From: Metridium senile
Taxonomy: Eukaryota; Cnidaria; Anthozoa; Actiniaria; Metridiidae
Assembly: GCA_949775045.1 (NCBI GenBank)
Contig: OX459096.1
Span: 42,014,959 to 42,078,958, forward strand
Reading direction: 5' to 3'
DNA: 64,000 nt
The position numbers and the translations under genes were made by a program. The notes under the pieces are model-generated. The model saw nothing but the letters and a program-made list of their open reading frames with translations, did no database searches and was not told the origin of the DNA. This document shows positions 12,681 through 22,000 of the stretch, piece by piece. The first letter of the stretch is position 1; every line of letters starts with the position of its first letter.

Positions 12681-12737
12681 AAATAGGTTTATCATTTAAT
12701 AACTGTATCATACAGTTATTAAACGATAAACCTATTT
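12681..12737. repeat. Near-perfect 57-bp hairpin
   Basis: AAATAGGTTTATC... and its inverted copy ...GATAAACCTATTT form two 28-base arms around a single central C, with one mismatch. The loop is too tight for a microRNA precursor. A cruciform-forming site or the two joined ends of an element is more likely. Confidence 0.9.
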
Positions 12738-13584
12738 CAATAAAAGTTTTATTGGCCTATGATACCACAATTCTGATAATAAAAAATATCTTAACATCAT
12801 TGGCTTGAAATAATGATACAATGATTTATGAGTAATTGTATTGATGACCTTTCTCAATGGAAAGAAAAACGGAAAAGGGACTTTGCGATTTAGTTTTTTT
12901 GTTTGCGTGTTTGCAACAAGTTTCCTTTCACGAAAGTCCAGCTCAGTTCTATACATTCTATGTTTTCAAAATTGAAACCACCAGGGTTATTAGTAGTCTT
13001 TCTAGTTAGTGGTATTGCAGATTTTTCATGCCAGCGTCGAACCCACTGTAAATAGTCTTCACCATGAACTTAACGAAAGAAAAGTATTATCCGTCACAGT
13101 CGGTGCTTTCAAAAATACTATATTTTAAACTATAGTTGATCTAGCAATAACTTTTGCACAAAATGTTGCATGTCTTATACAGCCCGATAATGCTGTGGGT
13201 GAAATCTCAGGGAAAATGGAACATTCGTTTGCTGATTGAGTAGGGACGGGCTACTGACTTAATACAAGTTTGCTCGCCCGATAGTTTTTTGCTGTGTTTG
13301 ATGTTGCACGATATTTTTCAGGATCGAAACCTTGTTTTTTTTTTTTAGTATTTTACCCACCCCACAATTTAATATTCGCAATAGTTTTCTCCCTTATAGC
13401 ATGCTATTAATCTATTGTTGTATTATAGCCATTTCATTGTGTTAAAAGTTGTACGGCATCGTTGACAAGGTCACGCCAACACCCAGCCCTTCTCGATTGG
13501 GTAAATCGGGTTAAGCTTCTTAATCGGAAATGCGCACGCGTTGGGATGATCATAGTAGAGGCAATTAACTAAATATACATATTA
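12738..13584. other. Intergenic, nothing recognised
   Basis: AT-rich DNA with no convincing ORF. 13450-13560 is somewhat more GC/CpG-rich than its surroundings and leads into the paired CRE sites, so it may belong to an upstream regulatory region. Confidence 0.45.
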
Positions 13585-13650
13585 TGACGTCATGTGGTTG
13601 TATTTCAGTAGCAATATGACGTCATGAAAGGTTCCATAGACGATATAAAA
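13585..13650 (+). promoter_or_regulatory. Paired TGACGTCA sites plus TATA box
   Basis: Two full palindromic CRE motifs, each inside TATGACGTCATG, lie at 13585-13592 and 13617-13624, 32 bp apart (about three helical turns). A TATAAAA follows at 13644-13650. TGACGTCA is the known binding site of CREB/ATF bZIP factors. The cluster looks like a compact core promoter reading to the right. The ORF that follows begins only 15 bp after the TATA box, closer than a normal start site would allow. Confidence 0.5.
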
Positions 13651-13664
13651 CAGTTCATGTAGAC

Positions 13665-13841
13665 ATGAGTGGGCAGGCAGAAAATAAAAAAAGATTCAGC
13701 TTTGAAAGACGATATAGGGCTGAGGTCTTGTGCCATCGGAGAGGCGATGAAATTGTTGACCAGATTGGAAACATTTTTAATGAAATAAAAGTTATTTCTT
13801 CACGTGGAAGGTTAAATGGTAACATTTGTATCGATGGGTAA
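13665..13841 (+). CDS. Possible small protein or first coding exon, 58 codons
   Basis: The ORF begins MSGQAENKKRFSFERRYRAE and ends in NICIDG before TAA. It is rich in charged residues and sits directly behind the paired CRE/TATA cluster. The last codons read GATGG followed by GTAATA, so a splice donor at about 13836 could extend it into a longer gene; no second exon was identified. The family is not recognised. A concern is spacing: if the TATA box at 13644 is used, transcription would start near or after this ATG, so the true start may be further upstream or downstream, or the TATA match may be chance. It may be non-coding. Confidence 0.3.
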   Translation: MSGQAENKKRFSFERRYRAEVLCHRRGDEIVDQIGNIFNEIKVISSRGRLNGNICIDG

Positions 13842-14541
13842 TAGCCAGGGGTGGACTCACCTACTATTGGTATTTATCACACACTGGACTAGTTAGGAAT
13901 ACACTGAATGCAATAACTGAAAACAGGCCTTTGGAAAGACCGTTCTAATTGTATTTCTTTATTGGTGCACGTACTTTCCTACTTGATATATTTATACCTA
14001 CAAATAAACTGAACCCACGAAGGATCAAACATCACAAATATTTAAACAAAACGTCCTTCAGTTAAATTCAAATATTTTTTTCTTATTAATTGACGCTTTG
14101 CCGTAAATCATGCATATAAAGAGGATTATATTTTACTCTCAGATCATTTCAATACCAATATTTGTTGTATTAAAGACGAACTGCCTGTATGGTATCCGGA
14201 TCTTTCTCTTCCGGATGCATAATCCTTTGATAAGATGAGTGCTTGTTCTACGGTGTATATGGCCTGGAAGCCACCGGAGTAGAGCTAGCATGGCAAGGTG
14301 TGGTACTAAGAAGAGATCATCATGCATGCATGTCCTGTACTTTAGAGGGATAAATGACCCTGTGTATACAAAAAGCCATATGATGGTGCTTATATCATGG
14401 ATTATACTGTCACAATAGTGCTCTTACTAATCCACACTTACTATTTATTGAACTGAAGTCTATGGAAATGGAAACAATTGATTCTATTGATACTAAATAC
14501 CTCTATCGAACCTCTATTATACAGACATATCGCAGACACTT
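13842..14541. other. Intergenic, nothing recognised
   Basis: AT-rich sequence with one 62-codon minus-strand ORF (14139-14327) that has no supporting features. No repeat or RNA gene is seen. Confidence 0.5.
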
Positions 14542-14806
14542 CACTGCAAAAACGGCTGGGTAGATACAACTCAGTATACTGAGTTAATCATGCATTCAGG
14601 ATGACACTTTATAGTGAGTAAACCCAACTCTATAGTGAGTAAATGTGAGGTTGAACTTATTATATTGAGTACATTGTACTCAATGGCACATCTACATTTA
14701 TGTTTACACTTAAAAATGATTTGGGTTTACTCACTATAAAGTGTCGTCCTGAATGCATGATTAACTCAATACACTGAGTTATATCTACTCAGCCGTTTTT
14801 GCAGTG
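14542..14806. mobile_element. MITE-like element with ~85-bp terminal inverted repeats
   Basis: The element starts CACTGCAAAAACGGCTG and ends with the inverse CAGCCGTTTTTGCAGTG. Inverted arms run about 14542-14628 and 14722-14806, with inner matches around CATGCATTCAGGA and ACTTTATAGTGAGTAAAC. Only a ~90-bp spacer separates the arms and no transposase is encoded. It looks like a non-autonomous DNA transposon. The flanks share at most TT, so the target-site duplication is short or lost. Confidence 0.82.
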
Positions 14807-14924
14807 TTCTATGAGGAACAATAGATAATGCCACTAACTTTTGGTATATAAGGTTTTGGTTTTTGATTCTTGGTTTTTAACTCTATCCTATGTACACCTC
14901 TTTATTACAGACCGCCACCATGAA

Positions 14925-15196
14925 AATAATAAATAAATCAATGTATTTAGCATGCAGCCCTACTACTACTGGGGGAATCAGATTCACACTCACTACCTCT
15001 GCGTTAAATATTTTGGCACACAACTCTGCTCACATGTTATTTTTGCAGAGGGAGGAAACCCGGATAACCCGGATAAAATCCCTCGTGGTATAAGAGAGAA
15101 GAACACATCAAACAAACTCAACTCACGTATAATCCATGCCCGAGCCGGGACTAGAACCTGGATCACAGCGGTGAAAGGCGCGCGGTAAATCACTAC
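14925..15196 (-). mobile_element. tRNA-headed SINE (second family)
   Basis: Minus strand: an A-box-like TAGTGATTTACCG (about 15183-15195), a B box GGTTCTAGTCCCG (15146-15158), then a body with TCCGGGTTATCCGGGTTTCC (about 15055-15075) and an AT-rich AAATAAAT-type tail near 14930. B-box spacing from the head fits a polymerase III internal promoter. It differs in sequence from the SINE near 10 kb. Short ORFs across it on both strands are fortuitous. Confidence 0.7.
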
Positions 15197-15321
15197 AATA
15201 CTTTTATTTTAATACATGCAGAGACAGCTCCATGTTGCAATGCTTATTTTTTCTGAACATTTGGTGCCCAAGTATTTGCTATTTTAATGCACCATCCACA
15301 GTATTTGCTATAGGCTGTGTT

Positions 15322-15450
15322 CAATGGTGTTTGATATAAACGATATGTAATAGAATGAAATTTGTAACACCGTAAAAAATGGTGACTTAACTTTACTGAC
15401 GTTTCGAACATTAGCCCTTTGTCGGGGTACTCCTACTACTCCTACGATAA
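15322..15450 (-). mobile_element. Penelope-like terminal fragment with hammerhead-like core
   Basis: Related to the insertion at 56621-56771: both share AACACCGTAAAAAATG and TTTACTGACGTTTCGA followed by TAGCCCTTYGTCGG. Read on the minus strand this gives CCGACAAAGGGC, TAAT, GTTC, GAAACGTC: a 4-bp stem II with a tetraloop placed next to GAAA, as in hammerhead ribozymes, although the CUGANGA box is degenerate. Penelope-like retroelements are known to carry hammerhead motifs in their terminal repeats. No reverse transcriptase is present here. Confidence 0.5.
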
Positions 15451-17340
15451 TTTCATTCTTTTATCGATCATTTAGCAAATAAGAAAAGAGCTGCGTTGTG
15501 ATAAATACAGCTTAAAGGTATCAACACAGTAGCCTGTACATGCTAACGATGATATTGTCTACAAGATGACGGCTATGTTGATGTATCACATGTATGCACC
15601 TGAAGTAACACGGTGCACATTGAAAAGTTAGTTTAAACGCAATCTTAATGTATAGACTATGTTAATACTATAAGAGCATGTATATAGGCACAAACATATA
15701 TTTGAATGGGTATTTAGTATGGACAATTACTTTATAAATTTAGATTTAAAAGAGACATGATCGATCTAAGAACCTGCAAAAGAATATACATGTACCGACT
15801 GCAACTCTGAAAAGGTAGCCACTTCATTACACTAAAACAGAAAGATTAAAACAGAAAGATTTAATGGAGTAATTGCATGTTTCAAATCAAACGGTTTTGT
15901 TTAATGTTGATGTGTTTATAATATGTAATTACTCTAGAATACAGATGTATTTGAAGGGGGGTCAAGTGATGCTATCATCTCTAGCCATGGTCAGGCCTTT
16001 AGGCATGGGCGCGGTCTCTCAAGGTATTAAGTGCACGTGGTAATAGAGTATATGTTGACAGTTTCTGTTTGGTAGCCTTTTCTCAGTTTGTTCATTTACA
16101 TAGTAAGCCGATTATCTGTCTATACAATACAGATGGATTTCAAATAGTCGCTAATTTGAGAAAATAAATCTTTATATGTCTATATATCACTTAAACAAAA
16201 TATACGACTAAAAATGTTTGAAAATCAATTGACTTCGCACACACTCCGTTTTTTTTGTTCAATTTTATTCATCCACAAACTTAAAATGGATTTATTAGGA
16301 ATTGATGTATTCTTTTCTCATACTAAGCCAACACTGAATCTCGAATTAACCGCTTTTTCGAAAATTTGAAAAATAATTTCTCCCTAAAACATTTTTTTTT
16401 TTTCAAATTACTTGTATTAATGTTTTTCAAAATTTCTGCAGTGTACAGTTCCATAGCTTTTACAAGGAGTTATTTCATCTTAGGCCAAAAACGAATTAAG
16501 TTTTTACAATCGGATCATCACTACCACAGTTTACCGCTGAGTATTGATTCCTATTTGAGCTAGTTTATGTGTGCACTACGAATTTTTGTGCTCAAAACAA
16601 AGCGGGAAAACCATACAATAAAATGTTAGATATTGATCAACGATGATAGATGGTAGAATAAAATAAGCAATCGATAAAGTGAACAAAGCGGGAAATATCC
16701 AGAACATCCTGACAAATATTTACCCACGTTCTATTTACCCAAAAGTTTAAACAAAGAATTTTCAGTTACTAGCTATGGTAAGGATCATGGTAGAAAATAA
16801 CAATGATACACAAGAAGGGAATGTAGTTTGTAAGCAGAAATGATAACTAGAGCATGGCTAGTAAGTAAACTAAAATAGAAAAAGCTTAAAGATGTTAAAA
16901 CAGAAGGGAAAAAGATTAAAGTTTTAGGAACAATAAAAACGCGGAAGAGAGTTATAAAAAGTAACTTTTATTTGATATCTTTCTGTATGGGAAGTGACAC
17001 TATTTTACAGTATTTTCGTTAAGTGCAAAATGCGTTTTTCCTGAAGATAAATGCCATTAGATAAATCATCCTAAAACTGGTTTAGCTATACTTTGGACAA
17101 AAAAAATTTCGTTCGGCTGATTAGAAATTGTTTTTTCAAGCATAAAAAAGTATTGAAACAATGAGTTGTAATTTTTTTTTTGGTGATTTTTAATTATTAT
17201 TTAGCACATGTACATAAATGAATGCCTTGCACACCATACCTTCCTGACCCGGGATCATATGTACCCGGCACGCGGTCGAACCCTTCCGGTAGCGATATTT
17301 TTATCGCCGGAAATGAGCTCGCGCTCAGGTCGGTAGCGTT
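15451..17340. other. Upstream intergenic region of the homeobox gene
   Basis: Mostly AT-rich with no convincing ORF or repeat. 17240-17340 shifts to GC/CpG-rich sequence just before the CRE and TATA motifs of the homeobox gene, consistent with a proximal promoter. Any distal enhancers cannot be recognised by eye. Confidence 0.5.
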
Positions 17341-17351
17341 TTACATGACAG

Positions 17352-17390
17352 TGACGTCATCGGTTCAGTTTCAGAATTCACACATATAAA
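17352..17390 (+). promoter_or_regulatory. CRE site and TATA box of the homeobox gene
   Basis: TGACGTCA at 17352-17359 is followed 25 bp later by TATAAA at 17385-17390. A start site near 17415-17420 would give a 5' UTR of about 300 bases before the ATG at 17715. The CRE core is the same as in the pair at 13585-13624. The assignment as promoter is inferred from position and motif. Confidence 0.5.
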
Positions 17391-17714
17391 CAACCTTTCC
17401 TAGCTAATCCTTTGAAGATTTATAGCCTTCAAAGTGATACGTCGCTATTGGACGTCCGACGCTGTGAATATCGTTTCAAATCACCTTCGTCGGGAATTGT
17501 CTATTTCTGCTAAGGTTTATTGCGTCGTTACTGCTTATTGCAACGAGCTTTACCGCCTTGTGACGCCATAAGTCTGTGATTGGATGATGGACTGGTTTAA
17601 TGAGACAGAGTGACACGTGTTTGATGGCTGTGATATGATTTAAGTGAAGTTCATAAACCTGTTGGATTTACATTCATTCACCTTCAATACACCGCTTGGG
17701 TAGACACGAAGAAC

Positions 17715-18054
17715 ATGGCGTCCGACAACCGCACATCAAGGACTAGCAACTCCATGCCGTCCAACAAAGGGTCGACTTTCTCGATAGAAAATATCCTGAA
17801 CATTACCAATGAAGATCCACAGGAGGGCAGAAAAATGGATATTGTCCCTGCTCCACACGGGTTAAACAGCACGTTTCCTTTGGTTGTTCCACCTCTACTA
17901 CCTCAAGCTTTAAGACCTCCAATGCTGGACTATAATGTGATGTTTCCACGTTTACACATCCAAAGCCCAAGTTTTGATGATATCTTGTTCGCGCACCCGT
18001 TCCCAGCATTAGCGTTCAACATGGGATATCCACATCAAGGGATCCCTATGTCGG
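17715..18054 (+). CDS. Homeobox gene, exon 1 (N-terminal region with eh1-like motif)
   Basis: Codes for residues 1-113 and the first base of codon 114. Residues 22-28 read FSIENIL, a good match to the eh1/Groucho-binding motif of repressor homeodomain proteins of the NK-like, Bar, Tlx and Hhex groups. The rest is proline-rich and hydrophobic (PLVVPPLLPQALRPP, about 77-91), without a known domain. The exon ends at a consensus donor, G|GTAAGT, in phase 1. Downstream of the donor the frame meets TAG within two codons, so the exon must be spliced. The ATG chosen is the first in this frame with the eh1 motif close behind it. Confidence 0.85.
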
Positions 18055-18647
18055 GTAAGTAGGGTCTTTAAACACCACTAGACTTGACTCGGCCTGACAC
18101 TACAAGGATTTATTATCGTGTCTTAGTTATTTCCGTACAGTGCAAAGGCCATCTAGGCGCAACTTATTGTTGGTTAGTTCGTTTTATGACGTTATTTAAC
18201 CTTGTAGTATGATCGATGATGAATTACTTGCAACACTGAACAAGCTCTATTCAGTCATACTACGGGATGTGTGTGTTGTGCTGTTCACCAAAACAAACAC
18301 CAACTTCAACCATTACACGCTATCATCTTCAAAAAGAGCGCTTAGCTATGTAAGTGCGCTTGCCAACAACATTGTCTATTTTCGTCCAAACATTCGCAAA
18401 GTCTTTTTAAACACAAACAAACATTGTAAAACTGTTAAAAAGTCTTACAAAGATCGCTTGGAATCGTGTTTTAGTCACATTCTTTTCCATAGAGAAGACA
18501 AAAGAATGCAAGATGCAGGGGAATGCCGAAAGACCTCTAATCCTATTACATAGCATCCTTTTGCTCTTTTTTGTGAAACAACCAATATTATTTAGACTTT
18601 TATTTCGCTGGAGTAATTTGTATACTAAATATTTGTATTTCATGCAG
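18055..18647 (+). other. Intron of the homeobox gene
   Basis: 593 bp, beginning GTAAGT and ending TTTCATGCAG, flanked by exons whose phases match (1/1). It contains a 114-codon ORF on the same strand with no recognisable features, judged fortuitous. Confidence 0.85.
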
Positions 18648-19060
18648 GTTTGCCTCGTCGAAAGCGCTTCATGAGAAAACCCAAACAGCGTCCTCTCTTC
18701 GCTCATAGCCAAATACAACGACTTGAGAAGGAGTTTGGCGAAGAGAAATATCTGACGGAAGCAAAACGCGCAGAACTCTCCAAAGACCTGGGAATGACGG
18801 AAACCCAAGTGAAAACATGGTACCAAAACAGAAGAACAAAGTGGCGAAAAGAGCTCAAGGAAGAATTGAACTCCAAAGCGAAAAGCGAAGAGAGTGCTCA
18901 GCCATGGGAAGACAGAAGCGTCCACGCTGGTGAGTCGTCCATGTTGACAGCGTTTGAACGAGTACAGCCACACTCATCGAGTCGTTTTCCATCCAAGATA
19001 CAAGACACTCGTATGTTTATAGATTTAGAAACAATTAAACCACGATTTGTTTATAGTTAA
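18648..19060 (+). CDS. Homeobox gene, exon 2 (ANTP-class NK-like homeodomain)
   Basis: Joined to exon 1 this gives a 250-residue nuclear DNA-binding protein. The homeodomain spans residues 124-183 and is uninterrupted by introns. It keeps the invariant F8, L16, F20, W48, N51 and R53. Helix 3 is QVKTWYQNRRTKW, with T47 and Y49 as in BarH-type proteins; T47 is also typical of Tlx. Q50 predicts TAAT-type sites. Positions 6-7 are PL, an unusual change in the N-terminal arm, which is preceded by the basic run PRRKRFMRK, a likely nuclear signal. The C-terminal 67 residues are charged and lack a known motif. With the eh1 motif in exon 1, a Groucho-dependent repressor in cell-fate control is the likely role. 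By eye it sits between Bar and Tlx and may be a lineage-specific NK-like gene, so no symbol is given. The end is TAG... no: the reading frame closes with TTTATAGTTAA at 19058-19060. Confidence 0.88.
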
Positions 19061-22000
19061 GCAAACGAGTAAAGTAGAAAAACGAGTAATTGTCATCTCG
19101 TGGAGAAGCAATGTTTGGGCGCCATTCGCGCGCATCCCGTAAGTTGAGAAAAAGCGCAAAATATACGCACTTATATTTTATACATATATACATATATATA
19201 TATATATAACAATCATCTATAAAAACAACTTTCTGATATAAAATGGCTTTAATCAACAACAACAAATTGAAGGCTTATTTTACAAATACATTCTTTGTAT
19301 ATCGTAAAGGATTATTCTGGCTTTATAACAATGTCACTGTCAGTATTCCCAACTGTCCCATGTTGGGATAGTTTACTTTACTTGATAATGAGCTTAAAAA
19401 CGATGTTAAGTTTTTTTGTGTGAAATTGAAATCATATTTCGTCATTTGAACGTCGATCTCCAAAGGTGAAGCAATGTCTATCACTAAATGGAGGTCATCA
19501 GGAATTAATTGTCATGTTTCACACATTAGTATAGTGTATTTCAATACAGTTCCAGTGGTAACGGAAAAACCGACATTTTCAAAGCCATAATACACTTAAA
19601 AAACTTTTAACAGTCATGTATTGTGTTTCTACCATTTGTGTCACTGATTGTAAGCTTTTGCTTCATTCTAAATATCGGTAAAGCCTTTCTTTGCTAATTA
19701 CCAAACACAACCTATTTTGAAGAATGTAACTTGCACATTCCTATTGCGAAAACTACTAGGAATGTTTTTTTTATTACTGGCTATTTGAACAAGTTTTCAA
19801 GACCACACACACATGTTTCATTGACCTGCCTTCCTTTCTGTAGATTTCTTGTCAACATTTGACAAAGTCCCTCTCACTTCAAGGTTAATTGAACAACTTT
19901 TGAGTAGTCGATTCACGCACACTTAGGATAAAACTGTATTTAATGTGAATATAACGACAAAAGGTTCGAGAAACCTTTAGAAAACGTGCACAATCTTAAT
20001 CACAACTTAAAATATCACATTTAGTGATTATATATATTTTTATCATTGAATTTTATACACATTGAAAGTTTATTTTATATGGTATAAAAGAGGTTTTTTA
20101 TGCTGTATACATAAATACTATGTAACTATATATTACATATTTCGTACATATTTCAAGTTCAAACAACAATTTTTGAAGAAAAATATTATCATATAATAAC
20201 AACTATATTTACCTGTGTTTACAATATATTTATCTGCTTTACTTTATGTATGATAATCAAATTAATTTTGTACAATATGAAGTATGAAAATAAACACTAT
20301 TTTGTACATGATTTTGTGTGTTATATTTATCGTAAGTTAATAACCATGTTTTTACTTGGTAATATGCAAAGATGGCAGTTATGGTTTAAAATCACTGCAG
20401 TTGTAAACACTACATCAAGAAAACCCTCTGGGTATGTACGGTATCGCCTTCTAGGTTCAACAAAGTGTTTTGTCAGCATTGTTCAAAATGATTCAACATC
20501 TTTCAAAACTACTCTCTCTCTCTTACTATCCCTCTCTTTTTATTGACTGCTTTTCATTATCATTGCAAGAGAAAAAAAAAATGATGATTTTTTGTTATAA
20601 GAATTGCGCCAATGTAAACAAATGTGTTTATCAGCCATTAACTGAATGCGAAAGGTGATTAGAAATCTCTGGAATCTCACTTCCTAATGTTTTTACTTAC
20701 TTGAGATTTCTTATGTTTATTGCTTGCTTGTTATTTGATTATTGATTTATTAAGAATGTTTTCTTTTCTTACCAAAAACTATTTATTTCATTTCAATGGC
20801 GAGGAAATTAGACTTCTCAAGATTTCTTATACGAAGCATGCTTGTCAATGTTGTGATGTCTCAATTAATTAATATGGACTATTTGAATCACTTAATCAGG
20901 GCCTTACAAACTGTGAAACGCAGCTGGGGGAAAGGAGTTACATTTTTATACACAATTTGTTAAGAAGAAAAGGAAACATTAATAACAACTTGAGATATCT
21001 TGAGTTAGTCACGTGAAGAATAATTACTTAGTAATCCATACTCGAATCAATCTCAATCAAGGTCATTCTTTATATAACATTTTTCACACACTATCTACCG
21101 CTTGAAAAAAACCTCTTATTTCTACCGAATATAGATTGATTCGTTCTTTATAACCTAGTGAATTGACAGTAGTACAACGGAAAGTGATTCTGATTCAAAC
21201 CATTAGGTTTTCATCCACGCCCTTATGGTAAGGTGTGTTTCATCACAGAGCGCCATTGACCCTTGGGGTACAATTGAATATCATCCCAGCAGTTACACAA
21301 CAATAACCAATACCAATTAATACAACTTAAACTGTTTTATTTCATTTTTGCATAATACAAACCCCAGGCAACGTGCACAGTTATGTCGGCTAGTACCCTT
21401 TTTGCATTACATGTCTCAATTAAGGTCAAACTGTATGAAAATTAAAAGCATTTGAACAACAAATCTTTTAGCCTTTGAATCATCTGGTTTAATGCTAATG
21501 TTCAAGTTAATTGAAAGTCATAGGAAAGCCGTCCCATACTCTACTCCTTATAAACAAGCCAAATAAAGTATTTGAAGTTCTAAAACACTGTTTATGCAGT
21601 ATTCTAAGAGAAAAGAACAAATTATAAATTATAATTATAAACTTATAAATATCGGCTAAGTTAACTATATAAAGAGTAGAAGGCAAATCCGGCGGCAGCT
21701 TTGTCCAATTTTGTTCTTGAGTATCCTTGAAATGCCCATGCTTCAAACCTAAAAAAAAAAGTTATTGTTAGTGTTGTTTATTACAATCACGCTAATTTAG
21801 CTGAGACACAATATTCTGACAATAGGAATACACAAACACAATCCACTTCAAACATTCACATATCGTTTATACACTGCTTTAAACGTTTGGAATTCAAATC
21901 AAGAGAAACTGTACCCTGGGTACAAGAGATTATTTTCTATACTTGTTAGACATACAAATGATAGATACAAATACTAGATCAAGAAACCCTCTGGTTTCCA

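Noticed and set aside
12681..12737. microRNA precursor
   Set aside because: Single-base loop and full-length pairing do not suit processing of an animal precursor.
18407..18973. 188-codon ORF antisense to the homeobox gene
   Set aside because: It lies opposite the homeodomain exon and intron and has no features of its own.
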